From positions 186,001 to 250,000 of the forward strand of contig NZ_JAERQK010000001.1 in assembly GCF_017912535.1 (NCBI RefSeq): 64,000 nucleotides of DNA. Direction: 5' to 3'. Below are positions 1 through 9,011 of the stretch, one piece after another. A program made the position numbers and the translations under genes. The stretch is from Motiliproteus sediminis. GTDB lineage: Bacteria > Pseudomonadota > Gammaproteobacteria > Pseudomonadales > Balneatricaceae. How positions within the stretch are numbered: the first letter of the stretch is position 1; every line of letters begins with the position of its first letter. The notes beneath the pieces are model-generated. The model saw only the letters and a program-made list of their open reading frames with translations, did not search any database and was not told the DNA's origin.

Positions 1-1783
1 ATTTGAAGCATTTTTGCAGCCCGGTGTTGAAGGGAATCGACAAAGAGGGGTCTGCCAGCTTGGTCAACTGATTGGTCAGGCGTCCCTGCGGCAACTTGAT
101 ATAGTCGGACGATTCGCCCACCAGGTGGATCAGTTCCTTCTCTTCGTTGACCACCATCAGCAGGTGAATCCGGCCGGGCGCCAGTGACTCCAGTAACCGC
201 TGTAACATCCGTTCGTCGTCCCGGACCACCGAGCGGTTGCTGTAATTGAGCGGCGCTGAGCTGGGCTGGCTGCTGGACCCGGCTACGAACATCTGCGAAT
301 GGCGGGACAGACGACCGGGTTGCACCGCTCGGCCCTTGCTGCGGAACACTTTCCACTTGGCTGAGATCGCTTCAAACAGCGATGCGGCATCGCCCAGGCT
401 TTCGCTGGGGCCGAGAAACAGTACGCCGCGCTCCTGCAGTGCGTAATTAAACAGTTCGATGATGGTTCGCTGCAGTACCGGCTCAAGGTAGATCAGCAGA
501 TTTCGGCAGCTGATCAGATCAACGTTGGTAAACGGCGGATCCTTGAAGATGTTGTGGCGGGCGAACACCACCGCCTCGCGGACATAACGGCTGATCTGGT
601 AGCCGCCCTCGATCTGCATAAAATACTTTTCCAGCAGATGCAGTGGCACGTCGGCCGCGATGCTCTCGGAAAATCGGCCCTGGCCGGCCTGGTGAATCGC
701 TTCCTGATCGATGTCGGTAGCGAATATCTTCAGGCGCAACCGGTGTTGTTGCTGCTCCATGATGTCAAAGCAGAGAATCGCCAGCGAGTATGCTTCCTCG
801 CCGGAGGAGCAGCCGGCGGACCAGAGCCTTAATTCGCTGCCAGGTGACTTTTCCAGAATCAGCTCCTGCAGGTGCGAGGTCAGCTCTTCATAACCCATCG
901 GATCGCGAAAGAAACTGGTGACGCCGATCAGCAGCTCACGATAGAGCTTGCCGATCTCCTGGCGGTTGGTTTCCAGCAAGTGAATGTATTCGCTCAGCCG
1001 GTGCAACTGGTTAAAGGCCATCCGCCGTTCGAGCCGCCGGACCACTGTTGAGGATTTGTAGTGGGAAAAATCGACCTTACTGTAATCGCGCAACAGCGAG
1101 AAAATCCGCTCCAGGCCGCTGCCTTGCTTAAGCTTGGCGTCAAGCGCCACCGAGCGGGCTCCGTAGGGGTGCTGCGAGTAGGAGAGCAGCTGTTCCGGCA
1201 TCTCGTCCGGTGCCAGGTCGTAATCCGCCAGGCCTGTGGCTAAGGCGTTGCGCGGCATACCGTCAAAGGCTGCGGTTTCCGGAGATTGTACGATCACCAT
1301 ACCGAGGGCTTCCTTGATCGACCGTATACCCCGACAGCCGTCGCTACCGGTTCCAGAGAGGATGATTCCGATCGCTTTATCGCTCTGGTCAGTGGCCAAT
1401 GAACTCATGAAAAGGTCAATCGGCAGATTAAGGTCCCCGCGGCTGCGGTCCTGTTCGGTAACGATCAGCTGGCCATGGTAGATCTGCAGGTTCTTTTTGG
1501 GCGGAATCAGGTAAACGTGGTTGGCTTCGACTTTATCGCCATCCTCGGCGACATGAACGGGCATGCTGGTGAACTTGCCCAGCAGCTCCTTCATGAGGCT
1601 TTTGTGGTCCGGCGACAGGTGCTGAATCACGATGAAGGCGAGGCCGCTATCACCGATCATGTTGCGAAAGAACGACTGGATGGCGTCAAGACCGCCGGCC
1701 GAAGCACCGATCGCAACATAGTGGGTGGGAGTGGTGAGGCCCTGCTCCGGCTTGGCCGGCGTGTTAGCTGATGATTCAGACAT
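1..1783 (-). CDS. CheB-CheR fusion protein, 3' end cut by window edge
   Basis: A chemotaxis methylesterase joined to a methyltransferase, normally adjusting receptor methylation. The open frame starts at the ATG at 1783 and is still open at position 1 (about 594 residues visible). The N-terminal CheB-type esterase begins around VAIGASAGGLDAI, with IQHLSPDHKS and a GTGSDG motif further on. The CheR half follows, with FFRDP, RLWSAGCSSGEEAYSLA (SAM-binding loop) and NLLIYLEP. No receiver domain precedes the esterase, so this is the CheB-CheR fusion type often followed by PAS and kinase domains. The missing C-terminus could carry those. The gene lies 36 nt downstream of a sensor kinase on the same strand, so the two are probably co-transcribed. 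Family call is firm; the pathway it serves is unknown. Confidence 0.9.
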   Translation of the reverse strand, partial: MSESSANTPAKPEQGLTTPTHYVAIGASAGGLDAIQSFFRNMIGDSGLAFIVIQHLSPDHKSLMKELLGKFTSMPVHVAEDGDKVEANHVYLIPPKKNLQIYHGQLIVTEQDRSRGDLNLPIDLFMSSLATDQSDKAIGIILSGTGSDGCRGIRSIKEALGMVIVQSPETAAFDGMPRNALATGLADYDLAPDEMPEQLLSYSQHPYGARSVALDAKLKQGSGLERIFSLLRDYSKVDFSHYKSSTVVRRLERRMAFNQLHRLSEYIHLLETNRQEIGKLYRELLIGVTSFFRDPMGYEELTSHLQELILEKSPGSELRLWSAGCSSGEEAYSLAILCFDIMEQQQHRLRLKIFATDIDQEAIHQAGQGRFSESIAADVPLHLLEKYFMQIEGGYQISRYVREAVVFARHNIFKDPPFTNVDLISCRNLLIYLEPVLQRTIIELFNYALQERGVLFLGPSESLGDAASLFEAISAKWKVFRSKGRAVQPGRLSRHSQMFVAGSSSQPSSAPLNYSNRSVVRDDERMLQRLLESLAPGRIHLLMVVNEEKELIHLVGESSDYIKLPQGRLTNQLTKLADPSLSIPFNTGLQKCFK

Positions 1784-1819
1784 CCAGTGTTCCTGTTGCG
1801 CCGGCTTTAAAGGCCGAGC

Positions 1820-3208
1820 CTAGCTGTATGGGTCGCCCATTATAAAGAGCTTGCCGCTTCTCTGGAGTGGAACAGTCAGAGTGAAGCGAGTCATCAGCCC
1901 CGGGCTGCTGTCCAGTCGAACGCTACCGCCCAGCTTCTGTTCGGTGATCGTCTTGACGATGTAAAGGCCTAATCCCGAGTGGCTCTGGTCGGGATTGCCG
2001 GAATAGTAGCGCTCGAACGCACGCTGCTGCTGCTCGGCGGAAAAGCCGCAACCGTCATCTTCGTAAATCAGTTGCAGCCTTTGATTATCGAGCGCCGCGG
2101 TCAGACGGATGGTACCGCCGCTACCGTTAAAGCCGTGGGTGAGGCTGTTGCCGATCAGATTAAACAGCAGCTGGTCGAGGTAGCCCGGCGAGCCTTCGAG
2201 CGGGAGTTCCTGGTCGCAGGTGATAGATAACTGCACCTGTTGTTGGGCCAGTTGGGTTTTAAATGTGCGGCAGACATCCTCCAGCAGCTGTTGCAGGGTG
2301 AATCTGCGTGGGCGCTCGCTGGTCTGGTCGATAGAGGTGCGCTTGAAGCTGTAAGCCATGTCCGACACTTTGCGCTGGGCGTTCAGCGTCGCTGCTATAT
2401 CCTCGCGGATCAGTGCCAGTTTTTGGTCGATAGCAGGCGATTGCCTATCCTCGCGCGCCAGCAGGTCCTGTAGCGATATCAGCTCTTGCTGCAGTGTGCC
2501 CAGAGAGAGAATGCCACCGCTCATAACCGAACAGACATCGTGGGTGAACTGATCGACCAACTGGCCGATGGTGGCCATCTTTTTGTTTTCGAACATGGCG
2601 GTTTCGGCGCGCCGGGCAATCTCGTTTTCGAGTTGGCGCTGCTTGCTCATATCCACGATTGAGAGCAATAGCTGCTGTTCGTGGTCGAGTTTCGGATAAC
2701 CTGATGAGCTACTGAAGCGGCAGGCGTTCATTCGAACCGGGATTGGGCTGCCGTCTGCTGATTGCAAAGCGATATCCAGATGTTTGCCTTCCGGTTGCTT
2801 GAAAAGAGCACGAAATCTGGCCCGAAAAACATCGCGCTCGTCAGGGTGCAGCAGCTCGACAAAAAACTGAACCGCGGGGTGTCCGCCGGTCCATTGCAAC
2901 AGTCGGCGCAGGGTGTCGTTGACTTCGTTGACCTCGCCGCGCTGATTGATCAATGCATAGCCGATGGGGGTTTGGTTGAATAGCTGAACGTAATGGTTGC
3001 GCGACGCCATCAGCTCTTGCTGAGCTCGCTGCAACTCGTCGTTCTGCATCATGAGCTCAATCTGATGTACCTGCAGTTCATGCAGCAGATCGGTCTGTTC
3101 ATGCGGAGGCGAAAACTCCAGATGCCACTCTTCAATCCGGTTCTCCGCCTTGCGTCGAAGCAGACTCAAGTCGACAGGTTTTTTATTGTTATTGTCGGAT
3201 TCAGGCAT
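1820..3208 (-). CDS. PAS-domain sensor histidine kinase
   Basis: 462-residue kinase without an obvious membrane segment, so probably cytoplasmic. A coiled-coil N-terminus (LHELQVHQIELMMQNDEL) leads into a PAS domain at about residues 70-190 (NQTPIGYALINQRGEVNEVN). The phosphoacceptor region is near residue 220 (FTHDVCS), and the ATPase domain has an N box (FNLIGNSLTHG), DDGCGF and GLGLYIVK. The H box is unusual: HD rather than the common HE, and the helix before it resembles HisKA only loosely. It sits directly upstream of the CheB-CheR fusion (36-nt gap), suggesting one signalling unit. No receiver domain or partner regulator is visible beside it. The start ATG at 3208 gives the normal N-terminal coiled coil. 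Confidence 0.88.
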   Translation of the reverse strand: MPESDNNNKKPVDLSLLRRKAENRIEEWHLEFSPPHEQTDLLHELQVHQIELMMQNDELQRAQQELMASRNHYVQLFNQTPIGYALINQRGEVNEVNDTLRRLLQWTGGHPAVQFFVELLHPDERDVFRARFRALFKQPEGKHLDIALQSADGSPIPVRMNACRFSSSSGYPKLDHEQQLLLSIVDMSKQRQLENEIARRAETAMFENKKMATIGQLVDQFTHDVCSVMSGGILSLGTLQQELISLQDLLAREDRQSPAIDQKLALIREDIAATLNAQRKVSDMAYSFKRTSIDQTSERPRRFTLQQLLEDVCRTFKTQLAQQQVQLSITCDQELPLEGSPGYLDQLLFNLIGNSLTHGFNGSGGTIRLTAALDNQRLQLIYEDDGCGFSAEQQQRAFERYYSGNPDQSHSGLGLYIVKTITEQKLGGSVRLDSSPGLMTRFTLTVPLQRSGKLFIMGDPYS

Positions 3209-3366
3209 TCTCTTACTTCTGATGAATTGTTGCCTATAACAGCTGCTTATAGCCTTCTGCTGCTGTTCGTCTCGGTGCTATCTTGGTTTGGGTTGGTGAC
3301 GATTGTCAATAGTTGAGCAGCTCAGCTCTTTGCGTCATGCTCATTGCGTTCACTGAATGGCGACAA

Positions 3367-3398
3367 CAGGCCCGCGACGGGAGGCTGGCGCGGGCCTG
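3367..3398 (-). terminator. Hairpin downstream of fdxB
   Basis: A perfect 10-bp inverted repeat (CAGGCCCGCG / CGCGGGCCTG, arms 3367-3376 and 3389-3398) with a 12-nt loop lies 12 nt beyond the fdxB stop. It is followed on the minus strand by only a short T-poor stretch. It could be a terminator or a 3'-end stabilising stem for the nifE operon transcript. Confidence 0.55.
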
Positions 3399-3409
3399 CT
3401 TGGGGCACG

Positions 3410-3712
3410 TCAGGCTGCTTTGGGGCTGTGGCCAATGCAGTTTTTGGAGCAGACCTTGGCGCAGGCCTCGCAGCCGATGCAGTCGCCGGCGTTGGCGACT
3501 TCCATCACCATGCGCTGCTCATCATCGTCGAAATCATCGTAGTCGTCATCGTAGTCGTCATCATTGGCTTCGTACTCGGTCAGATTGAGCACGTCGCGCG
3601 AGCACACCTTGTAGCAGCGGCCGCAGCCGATGCATTTTGCCTGGTCGATTTCGGTAATGAACTGGGGTTCCCAGGCACTGCCGTCCTGGGTTTGTCCTGC
3701 ATAGTTAGCCAC
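3410..3712 (-). CDS. fdxB: Nif-specific ferredoxin III (FdxB type), 2[4Fe-4S]
   Basis: A 100-residue ferredoxin with two cysteine motifs: CIGCGRCYKVC near residues 27-37 and CIGCEACAKVC near 78-88, plus one more Cys (SKNC). This matches the ferredoxin III family found at the end of nifENX operons. It is thought to pass electrons during FeMo-co assembly or to nitrogenase. The two clusters are separated by a very acidic insert at about residues 51-64, where 11 of 14 residues are Asp and the rest Tyr or Phe. Acidic linkers are usual in this family, but this one is unusually pure. It is the last gene of the nifE operon, 27 nt after the NifX-associated gene. Confidence 0.92.
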   Translation of the reverse strand: MANYAGQTQDGSAWEPQFITEIDQAKCIGCGRCYKVCSRDVLNLTEYEANDDDYDDDYDDFDDDEQRMVMEVANAGDCIGCEACAKVCSKNCIGHSPKAA

Positions 3713-3739
3713 GGTGTTACTCCTCTGAGATCATCATGA

Positions 3740-4210
3740 TTAAATGGCGGCGACTGCGGGATAAGTGCTAACCATGGCTTGTGCCTGGGCCAGTATCCGG
3801 TCGCTTTCGGTTTTCAGTTTTTCGAGACTTTTGAAGCCGAACAGGTGCGCGTCCCGCAGCACTTTGTCCATCACCACCAGCTTGCCAACGGTGATCAGTA
3901 CCCGGCCGAAACCCTCGTGACTGATGCTGATCAGCGTGGTGGCCATATGGCCGCATTCACGTTCTATCAATACCGCCAGAGCGTTGTAATAAGCGCGAAT
4001 GTTGGAGAGGGTGATATCGTCCGGGTCGGCGGTCAGCGGCATCTCGCGCTTGCGTTCTTTGGTCATGATCAACGGGTCAAGTACGCGGGCGTCGTGCCAA
4101 CCCTCGTAACTACCGTAGGTGTCCAGGGCGCGCAGTTGGCGCAGGATTTCGATCACGAACTCGCTCTGCAGCAGTGGGTCGTTTTCGTCGATGATCAGTT
4201 GGTCATACAT
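3740..4210 (-). CDS. NifX-associated nitrogen fixation protein (DUF269)
   Basis: 156 residues, largely helical, matching the DUF269 / NifX-associated family that always sits next to nifX. Its role in FeMo-co assembly is not settled. The start at 4210 (MYDQLII) is chosen over the further ATG at 4276. It has a Shine-Dalgarno GAGGAT about 8 nt upstream and lies 31 nt after the nifX stop, whereas the longer form would overlap nifX. Recognisable segments are LLQSEFVIEILRQLRALDTYG and YYNALAVLIERECGH. There are no metal-binding motifs beyond a single Cys-Gly-His. Operon position between nifX and fdxB supports the call. Confidence 0.9.
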   Translation of the reverse strand: MYDQLIIDENDPLLQSEFVIEILRQLRALDTYGSYEGWHDARVLDPLIMTKERKREMPLTADPDDITLSNIRAYYNALAVLIERECGHMATTLISISHEGFGRVLITVGKLVVMDKVLRDAHLFGFKSLEKLKTESDRILAQAQAMVSTYPAVAAI

Positions 4211-4241
4211 GGGTAGATCCTCGTCTAAGGGGCCGGGGGCA

Positions 4242-4709
4242 TTACTCTGCCCAGCCTTCCTCTTCCATGGCGTCAAAGCGATCTGCCTTCGCCTCGGGTT
4301 TGATATGTTTTTGCAGCCAGGTGGGTGGGTTGTTTTCCCACATCTCCTGCAGCAGGCCGATCTCGCGGCTGATGGGAGTACCGGGAATCGAACGCAAGGG
4401 TTGAATCCCCAGAGTCAGCAGCTGCTTCACCGCGGCGGCACCGATGGCGTTGCTGAACACCGCTTGACAGCCTTCCAGCAGCTCCAGCTTGGTCAGTAGC
4501 TTGCTGTGGTTCTTGTCCTGCTCGGTCTCGGTAAACTCGGCCACTTCGATCAGTTCGTAGGTCAGCGGGGTAACGCTGTAGATCATGAAGTTGCAGGCAG
4601 AACCGAAGTGTTGGTCCACGCTCTTGCGATCCCGCGTGGCGAACGCCACCCGGATACGGTTGCGTTGCTTGTCGTCCTGAGACAGTTTCAGGTGTCGTTC
4701 CAGTTTCAT
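4242..4709 (-). CDS. nifX: NifX, FeMo-co precursor carrier
   Basis: 155 residues. NifX binds NifB-co and the VK-cluster and shuttles them to and from NifEN during FeMo-co synthesis in the cytoplasm. The core fold begins at RIRVAFATRDRKSVDQHFGSA, containing the conserved DQHFGS loop, then FMIYSV and the C-terminal NPPTWLQKHI typical of NifX. The start codon overlaps the nifN stop as ATGA (4709/4706), so the two are translationally coupled. It differs from the two other NifX-fold proteins in this window (11537-11950 and 43532-43927) in having the DQHFG loop and the full C-terminal tail. Confidence 0.95.
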   Translation of the reverse strand: MKLERHLKLSQDDKQRNRIRVAFATRDRKSVDQHFGSACNFMIYSVTPLTYELIEVAEFTETEQDKNHSKLLTKLELLEGCQAVFSNAIGAAAVKQLLTLGIQPLRSIPGTPISREIGLLQEMWENNPPTWLQKHIKPEAKADRFDAMEEEGWAE

Positions 4710-6088
4710 GCCCGCACCTCCCTCGCTGCTTGCTCCTCGTGGTCATGTTTCTGCGACAGATAGGAGTGGTAGACCGGGATATGATGCTGGTCTGCGTGCA
4801 GCCGCAGATTGGCGATATCGAACAGGGTCTGGGCGCTGCCGCCATAACCGATCCAGCAGCGCCGATGGGCACCGAAATGGTCGAACTGGGGGAAGCCGGC
4901 GCGCAGCAGGGGCACCTCAAGGCGCTCTGCTGCGGCGACCAGGTGGGTGTTGCCGATCAGCAGTTCAGCGCCCCGCTCCGCGGCCAGATTTTCAAGATCA
5001 GCCAGATCGCCGACCTTGATCTGGTCACAGGGAAGCTCGGCCAGTCTGCGGGTGGCGACCGGGGTGACGCCTGCCACTACGCGCGCCCCCATCTGACTGA
5101 GCCATTCGCATAATCCACCGAGTAGTTCCGGATCCGCAGCCACCGCAACCGGCGCCAATCCCAGCTGGAAATGGGTATCGACCATGGCGTCCTGCAGTTG
5201 TGCGCGCTGGCGCTCAATGGTGGCCGGTACCGGTCGGCCGCTGAGTTCGGCCAGGGTGTTCACCAGGCGGTCACAGGCGTTCATGCCCATCAGATGGTCA
5301 AAACGATGACTGGGAACGCCGGTACGATCCTGCAGCGCCTTGCCGGCTTTCGCCAGCGAGCGCCCGATCACCAGTGTGGCTGCGCTTTGGCCCAACTGGT
5401 CAAAGGCGGAAACCGGCGTGCCGCCCAGCGTCAGCGGGCTGAAGTCGAGATCCACCAGATGCCCGAGCGAGTCGCTGATATCGGGCAGCACGATCGGTGT
5501 CAGGCCGAACGACTCCACCCAGGTTTTCAGAAGTTCGATGTCGGCGGGGGTGTGACTGGCGCTGACCAGCAGGTTGAGTTGTTCCGGCTTGCTGCCGGCG
5601 CTGTCGCTGCTCTCTACCAGGGTATCGATCATCGCCTCGACCGCCAGTGCGAAGCCGCTTTCAAGGCAGCCTTTGAAGTCCGGCGCGTTGAGCGGCACGA
5701 TACGGGTCGCAGCGTACTCCGGGTGATCACTCTGGAACTGCTTGATGACTCGGCGAACATCCGTTCCCTGGGTCTCGGTCAGACCGGTGGTGGTGACCAG
5801 AATCAGCGCCGGGCTGCTTTTCCCGCATAGGGTTTCCAGCGCTTCGGTCAGGTTTTCGTCGCCGCCCATCACCGTGCTGACCTGATCCATGGCGGTGGTC
5901 TGGAGAGGGATCGGTTCACGGAAGTGCTGCACCAGAAAAACCTTGGCGAAGGCGGAACAGCCCTGTGAGCCATGCAGCAGGGGGATCGCTTGACGGATGC
6001 CGAGGCAGGCCAGTGTAGCCCCCAGTGGTTGGCTGGCTTTGAGCGGGTTGATCGCCAAAGGCGCGTTACGGGGTGTTATCTCTGTCAT
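4706..6088 (-). CDS. nifN: NifN, FeMo-co scaffold beta subunit
   Basis: 460 residues. NifN pairs with NifE as the NifEN scaffold on which the FeMo-co precursor is completed with molybdenum and homocitrate. It carries the NifK-like blocks KASQPLGATLACLGI, LHGSQGCSAFAKVF, HFREP and MGGDENLTEAL, and near the C-terminus AGFPQFDHFGAHRRCWIGYG. The start at 6088 (MTEITPRN) is preceded by GAGGAGG. An in-frame ATG at 6163 would run back into the small gene between nifE and nifN and lacks a good ribosome site. The stop overlaps nifX. Confidence 0.96.
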   Translation of the reverse strand: MTEITPRNAPLAINPLKASQPLGATLACLGIRQAIPLLHGSQGCSAFAKVFLVQHFREPIPLQTTAMDQVSTVMGGDENLTEALETLCGKSSPALILVTTTGLTETQGTDVRRVIKQFQSDHPEYAATRIVPLNAPDFKGCLESGFALAVEAMIDTLVESSDSAGSKPEQLNLLVSASHTPADIELLKTWVESFGLTPIVLPDISDSLGHLVDLDFSPLTLGGTPVSAFDQLGQSAATLVIGRSLAKAGKALQDRTGVPSHRFDHLMGMNACDRLVNTLAELSGRPVPATIERQRAQLQDAMVDTHFQLGLAPVAVAADPELLGGLCEWLSQMGARVVAGVTPVATRRLAELPCDQIKVGDLADLENLAAERGAELLIGNTHLVAAAERLEVPLLRAGFPQFDHFGAHRRCWIGYGGSAQTLFDIANLRLHADQHHIPVYHSYLSQKHDHEEQAAREVRA

Positions 6089-6098
6089 GACGGCCTCC

Positions 6099-6269
6099 TC
6101 AGCGTGTCGCGGTTGTATGGTGCGATGCCGATTGTGCATCGCGCTGTTGCAACGCAGCGGCATAGTGGGGTGGCAAACATTGCGCCAGACTCAGTTGGCG
6201 CAGACGTTTGCGTTCACTGCCACGACGGAGGAAGCGGCTGACAGCGTTGAGGTAGTGATGCGAGTTCAT
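6099..6269 (-). CDS. Small basic protein gene between nifE and nifN
   Basis: An intact 56-codon frame not resembling any family I recognise. Its ATG (6269-6267) overlaps the nifE TGA as ATGA. A strong Shine-Dalgarno GGAGGTG sits 6 nt before the ATG, inside the end of nifE. Its TGA is directly followed by the GAGGAGG of nifN. The peptide begins [20 protein letters not shown], is rich in Arg, His and Gln, and has one Cys ([10 protein letters not shown]). No signal peptide or membrane segment is visible. Tight coupling on both sides argues that it is translated with NifE and NifN. Possible roles include a small partner of the NifEN scaffold, but that is inference. Confidence 0.7.
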   Translation of the reverse strand: MNSHHYLNAVSRFLRRGSERKRLRQLSLAQCLPPHYAAALQQRDAQSASHHTTATR

Positions 6270-7666
6270 AGCGCACCTCCGGCGGTCGACGCAGTGGCGC
6301 GCGCCCAGGGGGCGGGCGTACGCACCTGCTGCCAGACCGGGTTGGTGAGGCTGAGGGTAAGTTGGCGCGCAAGCTCCTTCATACCGCTATAGCCGGCGTA
6401 GCCGAACTCGCGTTCCTGGTTGATATCGAGAAAGGGTAGCCGGGCCTTGAGGGCGGTATAGAGGTTGCGACCGCCGGCGATCAGCATATCGGCTTTAAGT
6501 TCGGCGACTTTGTCCAGCAGCTGACGGGCGTTGCCGCCGTCGAGCATGACGGCGTCCTCACCCATCAGCTCTTTGATCCGAGCTTTGTCCTCTTCGGTAG
6601 ACTTCTTGGTGCCGGATGCGACTACGTCCATGCCTAGATCCTGCAGCGCCGAGACCACTGACCAGGATTTCACCCCGCCGGTATAGAGCAGCACGCGTTT
6701 GCCGCGCAGTTGCTCGCGCCAGGGTTCCAGTTCTACATCCAGACGTGCCTCTTCGCGGGCGATAACCACTTCGGTACGCTGGATCAGGTCCGGGTCGCCG
6801 ATATGACGGGCAAAGTCACGCAGCGCCTGGGACACGTCACGAACGCCGTAAAAGCTGCCTTCAAACCAGGGCGTGCCAAACTCGGTTTTCAGTTTGCGAG
6901 CGACGTTTACCATCGCTTTGGAGCAGACCATCATGTTGACGTCTGCCTGGTGCATGCTCTGCACCTCGTGGAAACGGGCATCACCGGATAGGGTGCAGAG
7001 CACGCGCAGGCCCAGTTCGTCCAGCAGCGGCATCACGTTCCACAGCTCGCCGGCGATGTTGTATTCGCCGATCAGGTTGATGTCGTACACCGGAATACCC
7101 GCGGGGTGCACCGGCTTGGGGGCCTTGTCCGCAGTGCCGATCACGTACTTCAGCATCGACTCGCCGGCGATCCGGTTACCCAGATTCTTGGAACCATAGA
7201 AACCGGCGCCATCTACCGGCACCACCGGTGTTCCCCAGCGCTCGCTGGCAGCGTTGCAGACCGCTTCGATATCGTCGCCGATCATCGCCGGTACGCAGGT
7301 GTTGTAGACGAATACTGCGGCCGGATTGTAACTGTCGATCGCTTGCTTGATGGAGTGGAACAGGCGCTTCTCGCCGCGCCCCATGATCACATCCTGTTCG
7401 GTCAGATCGGTGGTCATGCCCAGGCGATAGAGAGTCGGGCCGCTGGAGCGAGTGCCGCGGTTATCCCAGGAGTTGCCGGCACAGGCGATGGGGCCGTGGA
7501 CAATATGAGCGACATCGGCAATCGGCAGCAACGCGATCTGCGCGCCGTCAAAGGCGCAGCCGCCGGCTGAGGCGCCGGGTTTGGGCCGGGCACAGCCTGA
7601 CTTGGACTTGTCGTTGTGGTCGCAGCCCGGCTCGTCGAGCAGCTCCGCTATCTGTTTCTGTTTCAT
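6266..7666 (-). CDS. nifE: NifE, FeMo-co scaffold alpha subunit
   Basis: 466 residues. NifE is the NifD-like half of the NifEN complex that holds the maturing FeMo-co. Diagnostic blocks are [51 protein letters not shown] and the C-terminal [11 protein letters not shown]. The cysteines of the Fe-S site shared with NifD (motifs GGCAFDG, IACAGN and NTCVP) are present. It is the first gene of an operon running to fdxB and lies behind a sigma-54 promoter at 7704-7718. The initiation region has AGGAGC about 8 nt before the ATG. Confidence 0.96.
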   Translation of the reverse strand: MKQKQIAELLDEPGCDHNDKSKSGCARPKPGASAGGCAFDGAQIALLPIADVAHIVHGPIACAGNSWDNRGTRSSGPTLYRLGMTTDLTEQDVIMGRGEKRLFHSIKQAIDSYNPAAVFVYNTCVPAMIGDDIEAVCNAASERWGTPVVPVDGAGFYGSKNLGNRIAGESMLKYVIGTADKAPKPVHPAGIPVYDINLIGEYNIAGELWNVMPLLDELGLRVLCTLSGDARFHEVQSMHQADVNMMVCSKAMVNVARKLKTEFGTPWFEGSFYGVRDVSQALRDFARHIGDPDLIQRTEVVIAREEARLDVELEPWREQLRGKRVLLYTGGVKSWSVVSALQDLGMDVVASGTKKSTEEDKARIKELMGEDAVMLDGGNARQLLDKVAELKADMLIAGGRNLYTALKARLPFLDINQEREFGYAGYSGMKELARQLTLSLTNPVWQQVRTPAPWARATASTAGGAL

Positions 7667-7703
7667 GATTGCTCCTGTCGCTAGTCACCTGAAAGGTGCA
7701 GCA

Positions 7704-7718
7704 GCAAGAGCTGTGCCA
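7704..7718 (-). promoter_or_regulatory. Sigma-54 promoter of the nifE operon
   Basis: On the minus strand the sequence reads TGGCACAGCTCTTGC, an exact -24/-12 match (TGGCAC-N5-TTGC) with GG and GC ten bases apart. It lies 38 nt before the nifE ATG. Confidence 0.9.
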
Positions 7719-7758
7719 TTAAGCAACTAATTGATTTGTATAGGTCTGCTCAGTGGTT

Positions 7759-7774
7759 TGTGGCAAAGGCAACA
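7759..7774 (-). promoter_or_regulatory. NifA upstream activator site of nifE
   Basis: Perfect TGT-N10-ACA (TGTGGCAAAGGCAACA). It is about 40 nt upstream of the -24 element and roughly 70-75 nt before the expected transcription start, which is the usual NifA spacing. Confidence 0.85.
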
Positions 7775-7824
7775 GAGCAAATGCAACGATGGATCCGATT
7801 GTTACAAGCGGACGCGCCATTGGT

Positions 7825-8808
7825 TTACGCGGGAATCTGTTGGTAGCCGTAGCTTGCCGCGACCAGTATGGCCAGGGTCACGCACCAGGCGACGATGTAG
7901 ACCAGCATGCTGCGTTCAGCTGCCCGCTTGTCTTCACCGGCCCGGGGATGGACGCCTTTGAGCAGGAATACCAGCTTACAGGCGAGATTGATACAGACCA
8001 CGTCGATGGTGAGGAGCAGGAACGCGCCTAATGCCTGTGGCCACTCCTGCTGTCCCAGCATGATGCCCAGGGCGGTAGCCGGCGGCAGCAGCGCCACTGC
8101 GACCATCACGCCAACCAGCGCGCTGGATAAGCCGCTAGTCAGCGACAGCGCTGCCGCTGCGCCTGATGCCAGCGCCAAAATGGCGGCAATCAAGCCGGCG
8201 TTGGTGCGTGCTTGCAGGGCCGAACTTTGCAGCGGCTCCGGCCAAACAATGGCAATCAGCAGGCCGATCACCACGGAAAACAGTAGTCCCACGGTCAATG
8301 CCAGTGCTGACTGTCGGATTAAGGTGCTGCTCCCAAGCGCGGTGCCCAGGCTCAGGGCGAGGTTGGGGCCCAGTAGCGGGGCGATCACCATGCCGCCGAT
8401 GATGACCGCAACGTTGTCTTCAATCATGCCGATGGCAGCGACCAGGGTTGAGAGAGTGACCAGTACCAGGAAATTGGGGTTGAGATGGGTGTTGCGTTGG
8501 ACCTGGTCAAACAGCGCTTCGCGGGCGGTGGAGGCGGCATCTTCGCGGGCCCGATCCTGTTCCGGCGCTTCCGGTAACGCCAGTTCCACCGGTAGCACCG
8601 TGATCCGTGCGGCCTGTTGCGCGCCGAGAACGTATTGAAGTTCATCCACCAGTTTTTGCAGCCGGTGTTCCGGAATCAAAAACCGCAGCGTACGCATGCC
8701 GTCATCATGCTCGACCCCCAGGCGGGTATCGACTGAGTTGGCGCGATCGCCAATCTTCAGCAGCGTAGCGGTGCTGGCGCTGCGGGCGACAACTTCGACA
8801 TATTTCAT
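7825..8808 (-). CDS. TIGR00341 / DUF389 family membrane protein
   Basis: 327 residues with a soluble N-terminal domain (about 1-120) followed by six or so membrane segments, including GMIEDNVAVIIGGMVIAPLL, the hallmark of DUF389. The family is widespread and of unknown function, possibly a transporter. The start at 8808 (MKYVEVVAR) is preceded by GAGGT; an ATG 24 nt upstream has no ribosome site. It lies between the nifE promoter and the PEP-CTERM gene on the same strand as nif. Nothing ties it to nitrogen fixation. Its 3' end is 50 nt from the NifA site for nifE, so the two transcripts must be separated there, but I see no strong terminator. Confidence 0.88.
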   Translation of the reverse strand: MKYVEVVARSASTATLLKIGDRANSVDTRLGVEHDDGMRTLRFLIPEHRLQKLVDELQYVLGAQQAARITVLPVELALPEAPEQDRAREDAASTAREALFDQVQRNTHLNPNFLVLVTLSTLVAAIGMIEDNVAVIIGGMVIAPLLGPNLALSLGTALGSSTLIRQSALALTVGLLFSVVIGLLIAIVWPEPLQSSALQARTNAGLIAAILALASGAAAALSLTSGLSSALVGVMVAVALLPPATALGIMLGQQEWPQALGAFLLLTIDVVCINLACKLVFLLKGVHPRAGEDKRAAERSMLVYIVAWCVTLAILVAASYGYQQIPA

Positions 8809-8981
8809 CCTGACCTCGGTAACTGACAGCAATAGCCGCGTGTTTACCCACGATAGTATGGCTTAGGTGGGCAATAGTGGTTGGGTGTCGATTGTGGGCG
8901 CGTAGCGCGGGGGGATTACGAGATAGGGGGGTAGTGCAAAAAAGAGGGCATTGCGAGAAAGATGGAACGGAGGGAGAAAAA

Positions 8982-9004
8982 CGCGGGCCGACAGACGGCC
9001 CGCG
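8982..9004 (-). terminator. Rho-independent terminator of the PEP-CTERM gene
   Basis: 8-bp perfect stem (CGCGGGCC / GGCCCGCG) with a 7-nt loop, followed on the minus strand by GTTTTTC. It begins 8 nt past the stop at 9012. Confidence 0.85.
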
Positions 9005-9011
9005 CAGCTAT

